Assembly (NCBI GenBank): GCA_934402315.1
Contig: CAKRTS010000019.1
Coordinates: 9,107-73,106, forward strand
Direction of reading: 5' to 3'
Source of the DNA: an uncultured Acetatifactor sp.
GTDB lineage: Bacteria; Bacillota; Clostridia; Lachnospirales; Lachnospiraceae
DNA: 64,000 nucleotides
Part shown: positions 37,832 to 46,704 of the stretch, piece after piece
How the letters are laid out: each line of letters begins with the position of its first letter
Numbering within the stretch: the stretch's first letter is position 1
Program-made: the position numbers and the translations under genes
The notes under the pieces: generated by a model
Seen by the model: the letters and a program-made list of their open reading frames with translations, nothing else
Database searches by the model: none
Told to the model about the DNA's origin: nothing

Positions 37832-38380
37832 ATGCTGTATATCATGAGACATGGAAAAACGGACTGGAATGCCCTTCATAAGCTGCAGGGGCGGACGGAT
37901 ATTCCTCTGAACGAGGAGGGGCGCGCAATGGCGAGGGCTGCGAGAGAGCAGTACCGGGAGGTGCATTTTGACATCTGCTATTGTTCCCCGCTGAAAAGGG
38001 CGAGGGAGACGGCGCAGATCTTTCTTGAGGGAAGGAATGTCCCGGTTCTGTATGACGACCGGCTGCAGGAGATGAGCTTCGGCATCTATGAGGGGGTCGA
38101 AAACTCCTTTCAGAAACCGGACTGTCCGATCAATACGCTCTTCTTTGACCCGGCAGCTTACAGGGCGGTAGAGGGTGGAGAAAGTCTGGAAGAGCTGTAC
38201 GCGAGGACGGAGGAGTTTTTAAAACAGGTGGTGGAGCCGGAGCTTGCGGCGGGAAAGAGCGTTCTGATCGTCGGGCATGGGGCGATGAATTCCAGTATCG
38301 TCTGTCAGGTGAAGAAGATCCCGCTTGCCGATTTCTGGAGCGCAGGAATTGAAAACTGTAAGCTGATGAGGCTGATTTAA
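37832..38380 (+). CDS. Histidine phosphatase (phosphoglycerate mutase family)
   Basis: A 182-residue enzyme with the catalytic MRHGKTDWN at residues 4-12, the second phosphate-binding arginine in YCSPLKRARETA (about 50-60) and the general acid histidine in LIVGHGAMN (about 147-155). Members hydrolyse phosphate from many substrates, including alpha-ribazole phosphate and sugar phosphates; the true substrate is unknown. It lies between the flippase gene and recJ with short gaps, probably in one transcript. Confidence 0.9.
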   Translation: MLYIMRHGKTDWNALHKLQGRTDIPLNEEGRAMARAAREQYREVHFDICYCSPLKRARETAQIFLEGRNVPVLYDDRLQEMSFGIYEGVENSFQKPDCPINTLFFDPAAYRAVEGGESLEELYARTEEFLKQVVEPELAAGKSVLIVGHGAMNSSIVCQVKKIPLADFWSAGIENCKLMRLI

Positions 38381-38388
38381 CGGATAAA

Positions 38389-38411
38389 ATGCCGTGCGGG
38401 AGCTACGGCAT
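38389..38411 (+). other. Hairpin between phosphatase gene and recJ
   Basis: ATGCCGT and ACGGCAT form a 7-bp stem with a 9-base loop just before the recJ ribosome site. No T-run follows, so it is probably not a terminator. Confidence 0.5.
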
Positions 38412-38423
38412 CGGAGAGTACGG

Positions 38424-40202
38424 ATGGAGAAATGGTATGTCGCCGCAAAGAGAGCGGATTTTAATAAGTGGGCGGAGGAGTTCGGGATCAGCCCGGTGCT
38501 GGCGCGTATTCTGCGCAACAGGGAGCTGACGGAGGAGACGGAGATCCGGAAATTTCTCTGGGGAACCCTGCAGGACTGTTATTCGCCGTGGCTGCTGAAG
38601 GACATGGACAAGGCGGTGGAGCTGATTCTGGAAGCGGTGGCGGAGGGCTGCCATATCCGTGTCATCGGGGATTACGATGTGGACGGCATCTGTTCGTCCT
38701 ACATTCTGACGAAGGGCTTGCAGCTGGTCGGCGCGAAAGCGGACACGGCGATTCCGCACCGGATTCATGACGGCTACGGGCTGAATGAGCATCTGATCGA
38801 GGAGGCGAGGGCGGACGGCGTCGGCATGATCGTCACCTGCGACAACGGAATTGCCGCTGCACCGCAGATTGAGCTGGCGGATTCCTACGGTATCCGTGTA
38901 ATTGTCACGGATCACCATGAGGTGCCGTTTAGGCTGGAGAAAAATGCGGACGGAGAGGAAGTCCGCAGGGAGCAGCTGCCGCCGGCACTGGCAGTCATTG
39001 ATCCGAAGCAGGAGCAGTGCGGCTATCCGTTTCCGGGCATCTGCGGAGGCGTTGTGGCGTATAAGCTGATCGGGGCGATCAGGGAGAAGACCGGAAACGC
39101 GCAGCTCGGGGAAGCGATGGAGGAGCTGCTGGAATTTGCGGCGCTCGCTACGGTCTGCGATGTCATGGAGCTGAAGGACGAGAACCGTATTCTTGTCAGG
39201 GAAGGCTTAAAGAGAATGAAAAATTCGCGGAATCCGGGGCTTCGGGCGCTGATGGAGGTCAACCAGATCGAACCGGCAAGGCTGAATGCCTATCACCTCG
39301 GCTTTGTCATCGGGCCATGTCTGAATGCGACGGGGCGGCTTGACACGGCGGAGCGCGGTCTGGAGCTTTTACAGAGCCGGACGAAGGTGGAGGCGATGAG
39401 CGCGGCGAGGGAGCTCAAAGAGCTGAATGACAGCCGGAAGAATCTGACGCTGAAGGGAGTCGAGGAGGCGGAGAGCTATATCGCGGAGCACGGCACGACA
39501 AAGGACAAGGTCATGATTATCTTTCTGCCTGAGGTGCATGAGAGCCTTGCCGGCATTATCGCGGGAAGAATCCGGGAGAGATATAACCATCCGGTGTTTA
39601 TCCTGACGAGAGGTGAGGAAGGCGTCAAGGGCTCCGGGCGTTCCATAGAGGGCTATCATATGTATGATGCCATGACCGGGGTGAAGCAGTATTTTACGAA
39701 ATTCGGCGGTCATGCGATGGCGGCGGGACTTTCCATGAAGGAGGAAGACATCGAGAGTCTGCGTCGGGACATTAATGCAGAGTGTACGCTTGAAGAGGAG
39801 GATTTCGCGGTGCGGGTGCACATTGATGTGCCGATGCCGCTGGATTACGGAACGGAAGAACTGGCGGACGAGCTGGAGCTGCTGGAGCCCTTCGGGGTCG
39901 GCAATCCGAAGCCGCTGTTCGCCCAGAAGGAGCTGCTGTTTTTGTCGGGGGTGCGGATGGGGGCAAACAGGACCTGTGCGAGATACACGGTGAGAACGCC
40001 GGACGGTGCGGTCAGACAGCTTGTCTACTTCGGTGATCTGGAGCGCTTCGGAGCGTTTCTGGATGAGAAGTACGGCACCGGAAGCGGCGAAGCACTCTAT
40101 GCGGGCGGCGTGCAGCTTAAGCTGTCTGTCGTCTACCAGCTGGGAAAGAACACCTACAGGGGGCAGACCCAGCTGCAATATATTATGCAGAATTATTGTT
40201 AG
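38424..40202 (+). CDS. recJ: Single-stranded-DNA-specific exonuclease RecJ
   Basis: 5'-3' exonuclease of recombination and repair. The 592-residue protein has the DHH phosphoesterase motifs IGDYDVDGICSSY (residues about 82-95), CDNGIAA and VTDHHEVP, the DHHA1 region with GRIRERYNHPVFIL and GGHAMAAG, and the C-terminal OB-like domain. ATG 38424 is chosen for GGAGAG upstream. It is convergent with rqcH, whose stop lies 5 bases away. Confidence 0.94.
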   Translation: MEKWYVAAKRADFNKWAEEFGISPVLARILRNRELTEETEIRKFLWGTLQDCYSPWLLKDMDKAVELILEAVAEGCHIRVIGDYDVDGICSSYILTKGLQLVGAKADTAIPHRIHDGYGLNEHLIEEARADGVGMIVTCDNGIAAAPQIELADSYGIRVIVTDHHEVPFRLEKNADGEEVRREQLPPALAVIDPKQEQCGYPFPGICGGVVAYKLIGAIREKTGNAQLGEAMEELLEFAALATVCDVMELKDENRILVREGLKRMKNSRNPGLRALMEVNQIEPARLNAYHLGFVIGPCLNATGRLDTAERGLELLQSRTKVEAMSAARELKELNDSRKNLTLKGVEEAESYIAEHGTTKDKVMIIFLPEVHESLAGIIAGRIRERYNHPVFILTRGEEGVKGSGRSIEGYHMYDAMTGVKQYFTKFGGHAMAAGLSMKEEDIESLRRDINAECTLEEEDFAVRVHIDVPMPLDYGTEELADELELLEPFGVGNPKPLFAQKELLFLSGVRMGANRTCARYTVRTPDGAVRQLVYFGDLERFGAFLDEKYGTGSGEALYAGGVQLKLSVVYQLGKNTYRGQTQLQYIMQNYC

Positions 40203-40207
40203 AAGAC

Positions 40208-41965
40208 TTATTCCGGGATGAGTCTGATCCCGGAGATGTCGCTGTCGATCGCCATGGAGTAATTGGTATAGTAGACAACGAATCCTGGCTTGGCTCCGGC
40301 GGGCTTTTTCACATGCTTTTTCTGGATATAATCGATCTCGACCTTTTCCTGTTCCCTGCCCTTGGAGTAATAGGCGGCGAGCCTTGCCGCCTCCTCGAAG
40401 GTGCGGTCGGGCAGTTCACCGGAATTTCCGGCTTTCACGACAACGTGCGAGCCGGGAATTTTTTTTGCGTGGAACCACCAGTCGTTGCCCGTGGCGAATT
40501 TGAAGGTCAGCTCATCGTTCTGGTAATTGTTTTTCCCGACGTACATATCAAAGCCGTCGCTGCTGACATAATGGAAGGGCTTGCTGGTAAAGCGCTGTTT
40601 CTTCGCATTGCCCTTATGGCGGAGGTAGCCGCTCTGGACGAGCTCGTCCCTGATCTCGGCGAGATCCTCTTCGTGGAGGGCGATGTCGAGGGAGGCGGAG
40701 ACGGACTCCAGATGGTCGATCTCCGACTTGACCTCCTCGGTCAGCTGTGAAAGCGCCTCGTAGGTGCGCTTCAGCTTGTTGTATTTGTCGAAGTATTTCT
40801 TCGCGTTTTCCGTGGCGGTGAGCGTCGGATCGAGAGGAATCGTCACATTTTCGTTGGTGTAATAATTGAGGGCTTCCAGACTCTTTGCACCGGGGGCGGC
40901 GCTGTAGCCGTAGGTATTTAACAGCTCTCCGTAAATGCGGTAGGTATCCCGCTTTTCCGTGTCCTTCATCTGGCGGAGCTGGAGGTCGTATTTCTTGACA
41001 TTGCGCTCCAGAGCCGTCTGCACAATCCTGCGCAGATCCGAGGATTTCTGGCGGATGCGGGTCAGGGTGTTCTTTTCGGCATAGTAAGCCTCGAGAAGCT
41101 CCGACATGGAGGCGTAGGTCACGGTGTGATCGTCGGAAGCGCCGGCATGGTCGTACATTGTCAGCGGCATTGCGCAGAATTCCACGGGCTTTCCGGCGGT
41201 GTAGGCGATGTTGGGGGTAAAATGCTCCTCACGGATGGCTGTGACCATGCGGGTCAATGCCGCGTACAGATTCTGATAATCGGTTTCCGTGAGTGCGGCT
41301 GTCGGCTGTTCCCCGTCGATCCGTGCCTCATAGCATAGCTCCTGCGCGAGAATGGGGGAGATGCCGGTGAAGCTCCTGTACAGTGCCTTGAAGGCGGGCT
41401 GGGGTTTTCCGGAGAGCCGTTGCCGGAAGGTGGCATAGTCTGTGTTCAGGGCGTCCAGCTTGTCCTGTGTCTGCGCGACAAAATAGGGCTTGCCGGGGAG
41501 AACCTCGCGGACGGAGCTGACAGCGGCGGAGACGCGCTTGATGCTGTCGATGATCGTGTCGTCATCGTTGCAGAAAATTATGTTGCTGTGCTTGCCCATA
41601 ATCTCGACCACGAGAGTCTTATGACGGAGGTCGCCCATCTCGTCAAGGTGCTCGATCTGGATATGGACGATACGCTCCAGACCAGGCTGCGTAATATCCG
41701 TGATGCGCCCGTTCTGTAAATGCTTGCGCAGCAACATACAGAAGTTCGGGGCGGTCATGGGGCTTACCTTTCCTGTTTGGGTCAGATAAATCAACGGCAG
41801 GGAGGCGTCGGCGGAAATGACGAGGCGCTTCTGGCCTGTCGACTGCTTGACCGTCAGGAGAAGTTCGTCGCTCTCCGGCTGGGCAATCTTGTAGAGCCGC
41901 CCGCCGATCAGTTCTTTTTTCAGTTCGCTTACTACGTTCGCTATTGTAACACCATCAAATGCCAT
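40208..41965 (-). CDS. rqcH: RqcH / NFACT-family ribosome quality-control protein
   Basis: Homologue of eukaryotic Rqc2, long annotated as fibronectin-binding protein A; it binds split 50S subunits with stalled chains and recruits alanine tRNA for Ala tailing. The 585-residue protein shows NFACT-N (DGVTIANVVSELKKELIGGRLYKI, MTAPNFCMLLRKHLQ), a coiled-coil middle (residues about 300-430) and NFACT-R near the C-terminus (NDWWFHAKKIPGSHVVVKAG). ATG 41965 follows GAGG. The frame continues open to 42121, but that part lies in an inserted 210-bp element and is not considered coding. Confidence 0.93.
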   Translation of the reverse strand: MAFDGVTIANVVSELKKELIGGRLYKIAQPESDELLLTVKQSTGQKRLVISADASLPLIYLTQTGKVSPMTAPNFCMLLRKHLQNGRITDITQPGLERIVHIQIEHLDEMGDLRHKTLVVEIMGKHSNIIFCNDDDTIIDSIKRVSAAVSSVREVLPGKPYFVAQTQDKLDALNTDYATFRQRLSGKPQPAFKALYRSFTGISPILAQELCYEARIDGEQPTAALTETDYQNLYAALTRMVTAIREEHFTPNIAYTAGKPVEFCAMPLTMYDHAGASDDHTVTYASMSELLEAYYAEKNTLTRIRQKSSDLRRIVQTALERNVKKYDLQLRQMKDTEKRDTYRIYGELLNTYGYSAAPGAKSLEALNYYTNENVTIPLDPTLTATENAKKYFDKYNKLKRTYEALSQLTEEVKSEIDHLESVSASLDIALHEEDLAEIRDELVQSGYLRHKGNAKKQRFTSKPFHYVSSDGFDMYVGKNNYQNDELTFKFATGNDWWFHAKKIPGSHVVVKAGNSGELPDRTFEEAARLAAYYSKGREQEKVEIDYIQKKHVKKPAGAKPGFVVYYTNYSMAIDSDISGIRLIPE

Positions 41966-41994
41966 GGCTGAATCCTCGCTTTTCTGATACTTTA

Positions 41995-42204
41995 CAGGCG
42001 TTTGCGAAACTCGTTTTTTCGCAAGTGACGTTGCACAAAATGCACAGACCACCGCAGGCACGCTTTCGCTACCTTCCGCTCGCAGCGGTGCATAAGTCTC
42101 CACAGTACGGAGACTAAGCACCGGCGGCTCCAGAGTGCGCTGCTTGCGGTCATGTGCATCCTGCGCAACTGTTATCTGAAATGTGTGAGCTTCACAATTA
42201 CCTA
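41995..42204 (+). mobile_element. 210-bp structured element, copy A (upstream of rqcH)
   Basis: A 210-bp non-coding block flanked by the direct repeat TGATACTTTA (41985-41994 and 42205-42214), which looks like a target-site duplication. It begins CAGG and ends CCTA, with imperfect inverted ends that continue inward as a long stem: GTTGCACAAAATGCAC on the left pairs with GTGCATCCTGCGCAAC on the right. A central hairpin has arms AGTCTCC and GGAGACT around the loop ACAGTAC. Copy B at 55681-55890 has the same length and much of the same sequence. It ends about 30 bases before the rqcH start, so it forms a large folded leader in the rqcH mRNA. No ORF inside; it would need a transposase in trans. 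Confidence 0.82.
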
Positions 42205-42302
42205 TGATACTTTAATGCCTGTGATCCAGTATAGCAGATGCGCCCGCAAAATGCCAGCCCTACCGGCGAGGGCTGAGTTGTTGCCGAAATTAAAATAAAA
42301 AC

Positions 42303-42331
42303 TTGCTAGAAAAATGAAAATCCTGTATACT
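42303..42331 (+). promoter_or_regulatory. Strong predicted promoter of candidate small RNA
   Basis: TTGCTA (42303-42308), 17-base spacer, TATACT (42326-42331). Start of transcription expected near 42338. Confidence 0.7.
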
Positions 42332-42337
42332 GGTATA

Positions 42338-42525
42338 GGTGGGAACGGTTGCCCCTTGAGAAAGGGGAAGACAAGGCGTAAAGACAAAAAAAACTTGATT
42401 CCTCAAGCGAAAAGTGGTAATGTAGCAATAAAGGTACAACTGCTTATAAGGTGGTTGGGCATATATAAAGTGAGTAGATAATCCACCCTCCCTACTGTCA
42501 AGTTTCAAGGGTGGTTTTCTATGTA
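42338..42525 (+). ncRNA. Candidate small RNA or regulatory leader upstream of yicC
   Basis: A roughly 185-base stretch begins just after a good promoter and ends in an intrinsic terminator, with no convincing ORF. Visible folds are CCCCTT/AAGGGG around a GAGA loop (42353-42366), a CTTGA/TCAAG hairpin near 42393-42407, and GGTGG (42450-42454) able to pair with CCACC (42483-42487). The last pairing would break the terminator stem CCACCC/GGGTGG, so a switch between two states is possible. The size is similar to 6S RNA, but I could not match any known family. It may act alone or as the leader of yicC, whose start is about 55 bases beyond the terminator. Confidence 0.5.
42483..42519 (+). terminator. 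Intrinsic terminator before yicC
   Basis: CCACCCT (42483-42489) and AGGGTGG (42508-42514), with an intervening loop of 18 bases, are followed by TTTTCT. A competing upstream GGTGG could pair with the left arm. Confidence 0.75.
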
Positions 42526-42578
42526 TTGTAACCTAGCTAAAGCAAAATAAATTGTGCGAAGCACAGATTGGAGTGCTG

Positions 42579-43457
42579 ATGATAAAGAGCATGACCGGCT
42601 TTGGCCGATGCGAAGTCACAGAGAACAACCGGAAATTCACGGTGGAGATGAAGGCGGTCAACCACCGCTATCTTGATATGAATATTAAGATGCCAAAGGC
42701 CTTGAATTTCTTTGAGTCGGCAATTCGGACCGAATTAAAGAATTACGTCTCCAGAGGAAAGGTGGATATTTTTATAACCTATGAGGATCTCTCGGAGCAC
42801 ACCTCAAAGGTCTGCTATCACAGGGAGATTGCCGAGGAATACCTGACCTATCTCCGCCAGATGGCAGAGGACTTCGGGCTGGACAATGATATTCGTGTCT
42901 CCACCCTGTCGAAGTACCCGGAGGTCTTTACCATGGATGAGGCGGGCGTAGATGAGGAGGAGCTCTGGAAGGAGTTACAGAAGGCTGTGGACGGTGCGGC
43001 GGAAAAGTTTGTGGAGAGCCGTATCACAGAGGGTGAGCATCTGAAAGATGATCTGCTGGAGAAGCTTGACGGTATGCTGTCACTTGTCGATTTCATTGCA
43101 AAGCGCTCACCGCAGATCACGGCAGAGTACCGGAAGCGGCTGGAAGAGAGAATGCGGGAGATTCTGGGCGACAATTCCGTAGACGAGAGCAGATTGCTGA
43201 CAGAGGTTGCTATCTTTGCGGATAAAGTATGCGTGGATGAGGAGATTGTCAGACTCCGCAGTCATATCGAGACGACAAAGAAAGTGCTGCAGGAGGGCGG
43301 TTCCATCGGGCGGAAGCTCGATTTCATTGCGCAGGAGATGAACCGGGAGGCAAATACGACTTTGGCCAAGGCGAACGATCTCGAGATTTCAAACTGTGCC
43401 ATTGAACTCAAGACGGAGATTGAAAAAGTCCGCGAACAGATACAGAATATCGAGTAG
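42579..43457 (+). CDS. yicC: YicC-family endoribonuclease
   Basis: A 292-residue protein of the YicC/YloC family, cytoplasmic endoribonucleases that cut small or stressed RNAs. The N-terminus MIKSMTGFGR and the C-terminal REANTTLAKANDLEISNCAIELKTEIEKVREQIQN are diagnostic. ATG 42579 has GGAG upstream; the frame is open from a TTG at 42552. It heads the core block yicC-remA-gmk-rpoZ, conserved across Firmicutes. Confidence 0.94.
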   Translation: MIKSMTGFGRCEVTENNRKFTVEMKAVNHRYLDMNIKMPKALNFFESAIRTELKNYVSRGKVDIFITYEDLSEHTSKVCYHREIAEEYLTYLRQMAEDFGLDNDIRVSTLSKYPEVFTMDEAGVDEEELWKELQKAVDGAAEKFVESRITEGEHLKDDLLEKLDGMLSLVDFIAKRSPQITAEYRKRLEERMREILGDNSVDESRLLTEVAIFADKVCVDEEIVRLRSHIETTKKVLQEGGSIGRKLDFIAQEMNREANTTLAKANDLEISNCAIELKTEIEKVREQIQNIE

Positions 43458-43483
43458 CACAGCGGAAGCAGAAAGGTGGAGAC

Positions 43484-43798
43484 ATGGCTAATTTAATCCA
43501 TATTGGCTTTGGAAACATTGTGAATACGGATAAGATTGTTGCCATCGTCAGCCCGGAATCTGCACCGATGAAGCGCCTTGTGCAGAGCGCGAGGGAAAAT
43601 GGCATGGCAATCGATGCCACGCAGGGCAGGAAGACCAAGTCGGTCTTAGTCATGGAAAACAGCCAGATTGTTTTATCCGCGCTTTTGCCGGAGACAATCT
43701 CCGGTCGTGTGAAAACGGGACAGGACGAGGCGGATGCCATGAGCGAAGACGCGGAGAAGTCTGAGACAGAGGGATTACCGCAGAGCGCGGAAATTTAG
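43484..43798 (+). CDS. remA: RemA-like DNA-binding regulator (DUF370)
   Basis: A 104-residue homologue of RemA, which in Bacillus activates biofilm matrix genes and forms rings that wrap DNA. The conserved core is IHIGFGNIVNTDKIVAIVSPESAPMKR, then AIDATQGRKTKSVLVMENSQIVLSAL. The C-terminal 25 residues are acidic and longer than in Bacillus. It lies between yicC and gmk as in most Clostridia. AAAGGTGGAG precedes the ATG. Confidence 0.92.
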   Translation: MANLIHIGFGNIVNTDKIVAIVSPESAPMKRLVQSARENGMAIDATQGRKTKSVLVMENSQIVLSALLPETISGRVKTGQDEADAMSEDAEKSETEGLPQSAEI

Positions 43799-43806
43799 GA
43801 GAACAT

Positions 43807-44442
43807 ATGGAACAGAGAGGAATTCTGATGGTTTTGTCCGGTTTTTCGGGAGCCGGCAAGGGAACGCTTGTGAAAGCGCTCCTCAAGAAGTATAATGACT
43901 ATGCACTTTCCATTTCGATGACAACGAGAGCGCCCAGAGAGGGCGAGCGCGACGGAGTGGAATACTTTTTCTCCACAAGGGAAAAGTTTGAGGAGACGAT
44001 CGTCAACAACGGACTGATCGAATATGCATTGTACTGCGGCAACTATTACGGAACACCGCGTGCTTATGTCGAGGAGCAGATGGCTGCCGGCAAGAATGTG
44101 ATTCTGGAAATTGAAATCCAGGGGGCATTGAAAATTAAGGAGAAGTTCCCGGAGAGCCTGCTGATCTTCGTGACACCGCCAAGCGCGGATGAACTGAAGC
44201 GGAGGCTGGAGGGAAGAGGGACTGAGAGCGCGGATGTGATTGCGCAGCGCCTTGCCCGTGCGACAGAGGAATCAGAAGGTATAGAAGCCTATGATTATAT
44301 AGTGGTTAATGATGATCTGGACACCTGTGTGGACGAGGTTCACCGACTGGTGGAGGCGGCGCGCAGAGCGCCTGTCAGATGTCAGGACTTCATAAAAGAA
44401 ATCAGAGAGGAACTGAAAAAGTTCTCGAAAGGAGCAAATTAA
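43807..44442 (+). CDS. gmk: Guanylate kinase
   Basis: Phosphorylates GMP to GDP. The 211-residue protein has the P-loop GFSGAGKGTL (residues about 11-20), the GMP-binding SMTTRAPREGERDGVEYFF and the lid region GRGTESADVIAQRLARA. It starts 8 bases after remA and ends 2 bases before rpoZ, consistent with cotranscription. Confidence 0.96.
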   Translation: MEQRGILMVLSGFSGAGKGTLVKALLKKYNDYALSISMTTRAPREGERDGVEYFFSTREKFEETIVNNGLIEYALYCGNYYGTPRAYVEEQMAAGKNVILEIEIQGALKIKEKFPESLLIFVTPPSADELKRRLEGRGTESADVIAQRLARATEESEGIEAYDYIVVNDDLDTCVDEVHRLVEAARRAPVRCQDFIKEIREELKKFSKGAN

Positions 44443-44444
44443 TC

Positions 44445-44678
44445 ATGTTACATCCGTCTTATTCCGATTTAATGAAAGTTGTAAACAGCGAGGTTGAGCC
44501 CGGCGAAGCACCGGTAGTAAACAGCCGTTATTCCATTGTTATGGCGACATCAAAGCGTGCAAGACAGATCATTGCAGGCGAGGAGCCGCTGATAAACGGC
44601 AAGGATAAGAAGCCGCTGTCAATCGCTGTTGAGGAACTGAACGAGGGTCTGATCAAGATTCTCGGCGACGAAGAATAA
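44445..44678 (+). CDS. rpoZ: RNA polymerase omega subunit
   Basis: A 77-residue subunit that helps assemble and stabilise RNA polymerase. MLHPSYSDLMKVVN, then SRYSIVMATSKRARQII and KPLSIAVEELNEGLIKI match the family. ATG 44445 has AAAGGAG 7 bases upstream; a longer in-frame start would run back into gmk. The position directly after gmk is the usual one. Confidence 0.95.
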   Translation: MLHPSYSDLMKVVNSEVEPGEAPVVNSRYSIVMATSKRARQIIAGEEPLINGKDKKPLSIAVEELNEGLIKILGDEE

Positions 44679-44687
44679 AGAAAGTGG

Positions 44688-44714
44688 AAGTAGCTGGTAT
44701 TTTGCCAGCTACTT
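44688..44714 (+). other. Perfect hairpin between rpoZ and rimO
   Basis: AAGTAGCTGG and CCAGCTACTT form a perfect 10-bp stem with a 7-base loop. No T-run follows, so it may be a processing site or weak terminator; rimO begins 20 bases later. Confidence 0.6.
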
Positions 44715-44733
44715 TAGGTATAGGGAAATTTTT

Positions 44734-46062
44734 ATGAAGATTATGTTTGTATCGCTGGGTTGTGATAAGAACCTTGTCGACACAGAGATGATGCTGGGAA
44801 TGCTGCAGCAGAAGGGCGTTACCTTCACGGATGATGAGACGGAGGCGGATGTTGTCGTAGTGAATACCTGCTGTTTCATCGGAGATGCCAAGGAGGAGAG
44901 CATCAACACACTGCTGGAAATGGCGGAGCTTAGAAAGAGCGGCAGTATCCGGGCATTGCTCGCAACGGGATGTCTCGCACAGCGCTACCGGGAGGAGATA
45001 CAGAAGGAGATCCCGGAGGTGGATGCAATTCTCGGCACCATGGCGATTGAGGAAATCGTTGAGGCGGTTGAACAGGTATTGCAGGGAGAGCGTCACAACC
45101 ATTTCAGGGAACTGAACAGCGCACCGGCATCCTACAGGGACAGAGTGCTGACGACGGGCGGGCATTTCGCCTATCTTAAAATCGCCGAGGGCTGCAACAA
45201 GCGCTGCACCTACTGCATCATTCCGAAGGTCAGAGGAGATTACCGAAGCATTCCCATGGAGAAGCTGACGGCGCAGGCGGAGGCACTGGCGGAGAAGGGC
45301 GTCCGGGAGCTGATTCTTGTCGCGCAGGAGACAACGCTGTACGGTGTTGATCTGTATGGAAAGAAGAGCCTGCCGGAGCTGCTGCACAGACTGGCGGCAA
45401 TCAGCGGCATCTACTGGATCAGGATACTCTACTGTTATCCGGAGGAAATCACGGAGGAACTCATTGAGACGATCGCGGCGGAACCGAAGGTCTGCCATTA
45501 TCTGGATATTCCCATCCAGCATGCCTCGGACGAGGTGTTAAGGCGCATGGGCAGACGGACGAACCAGGAGGAGCTGAGACAGTGGATCGGCAGACTGCGC
45601 GAGCGCATCCCCGACATCTGCCTGAGAACGACGCTTATCAGCGGCTTCCCCGGGGAGACGCAGGAGGATTTTGAGGAACTGTACCGCTTTGTGAATGAGA
45701 TGGAATTTGACCGGCTCGGTGTTTTCCCCTATTCTCAGGAGGAGGATACGAAGGCGGCGGAAATGCCCGATCAGGTGTCGGAGGAGGTCAAGTGCTTCCG
45801 CAGGGATGAGCTGATGGAGCTGCAGCAGGCGATCGCCTTTGAAAAGGCGGAGCAGATGATCGGCAGGGTTCTCGATGTCATGGTGGAGGGCAAGGTTGCG
45901 GACGAGGATGTCTATGTCACGCGAACCTACCGTGATGCGCCTAATGTTGACGGCTACCTGTTCCTCAATACTTCCGCAACCCTGATGACAGGCGATTTTG
46001 TGAAGGTTCTGGTGACAGACAGCAATGAATATGATCTGATAGGAGAGATATATCATGAGTAA
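44734..46062 (+). CDS. rimO: Ribosomal protein S12 methylthiotransferase
   Basis: Radical SAM enzyme that adds a methylthio group to an aspartate of ribosomal protein S12. The 442-residue protein begins with the RimO-type SLGCDKNLVDTEMMLG, has the second-cluster cysteines (VVNTCCFIGDAKEESI, ATGCLAQRY), the radical SAM motif CNKRCTYCIIP (about residues 154-164) and a C-terminal TRAM domain. The NLVDTE start distinguishes it from MiaB. The stop overlaps the pgsA start by 8 bases. Confidence 0.95.
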   Translation: MKIMFVSLGCDKNLVDTEMMLGMLQQKGVTFTDDETEADVVVVNTCCFIGDAKEESINTLLEMAELRKSGSIRALLATGCLAQRYREEIQKEIPEVDAILGTMAIEEIVEAVEQVLQGERHNHFRELNSAPASYRDRVLTTGGHFAYLKIAEGCNKRCTYCIIPKVRGDYRSIPMEKLTAQAEALAEKGVRELILVAQETTLYGVDLYGKKSLPELLHRLAAISGIYWIRILYCYPEEITEELIETIAAEPKVCHYLDIPIQHASDEVLRRMGRRTNQEELRQWIGRLRERIPDICLRTTLISGFPGETQEDFEELYRFVNEMEFDRLGVFPYSQEEDTKAAEMPDQVSEEVKCFRRDELMELQQAIAFEKAEQMIGRVLDVMVEGKVADEDVYVTRTYRDAPNVDGYLFLNTSATLMTGDFVKVLVTDSNEYDLIGEIYHE

Positions 46063-46648
46063 GATGAATTTACCGAACAAGCTGACGATCTTCAGGGTCA
46101 TACTGATCCTGCCCTTTGTGCTCCTGCTTCTGGGCGGGCATCATGAGTGGGGATGGTTCCGGGCGGTTTTCGGCGGCATTCTGGAATATGTAGATTATAT
46201 TGCCCTTGCCATTTTTATCATCGCCAGTCTCACTGATCTTGTCGACGGCAAGATTGCCAGAAAGTATAACATGGTGACGAACTTCGGAAAGTTTATGGAT
46301 CCTCTGGCAGATAAGCTGCTGGTGAGTGCGGCGATGATCGCCCTCGTGGACATGGGACGTATTCCGGCATGGATCGTTATCATCATTATCAGCAGGGAAT
46401 TTATTATCAGCGGATTCCGTCTCATCGCGTCCGACAACCATGTTGTCATTGCGGCGAGCTACTGGGGAAAATTCAAGACGACCTTCCAGATGATTATGGT
46501 CTGCCTGATGATCGCCAACCTCGGGGCGAAATATGGGTGGATGCAGATTCTGACGGACTGCATCATGTGGATCGCCCTTGCGCTGACAGTGATCTCCCTG
46601 ATTGATTATCTCGTGAAAAATAAGGATGTCATGAAGGATCAGAAATAA
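46055..46648 (+). CDS. pgsA: CDP-diacylglycerol-glycerol-3-phosphate 3-phosphatidyltransferase
   Basis: Membrane enzyme making phosphatidylglycerol phosphate. The 197-residue protein has the CDP-alcohol phosphotransferase signature in TDLVDGKIARKYNMVTNFGKFMDPLADKLL, with all conserved aspartates, and about five helices. NLPNKLTIFRVILI is the usual N-terminus. Start overlaps rimO by 8 bases, indicating translational coupling. Confidence 0.95.
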   Translation: MSKMNLPNKLTIFRVILILPFVLLLLGGHHEWGWFRAVFGGILEYVDYIALAIFIIASLTDLVDGKIARKYNMVTNFGKFMDPLADKLLVSAAMIALVDMGRIPAWIVIIIISREFIISGFRLIASDNHVVIAASYWGKFKTTFQMIMVCLMIANLGAKYGWMQILTDCIMWIALALTVISLIDYLVKNKDVMKDQK

Positions 46649-46704
46649 CCTGTACGACAGACGAAGCAGACCGGAAAAGTACGAAAAGTGAGGACAGGAA
46701 GCGT

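Noticed and set aside
41966-42121. N-terminal extension of RqcH
   Set aside because: This part of the frame lies mostly in the inserted 210-bp element; the conserved protein starts at 41965 with a ribosome site.
42338-42525. Assignment of the small RNA as 6S RNA
   Set aside because: The length fits, but I could not build the long rod with a central bubble that defines 6S RNA.
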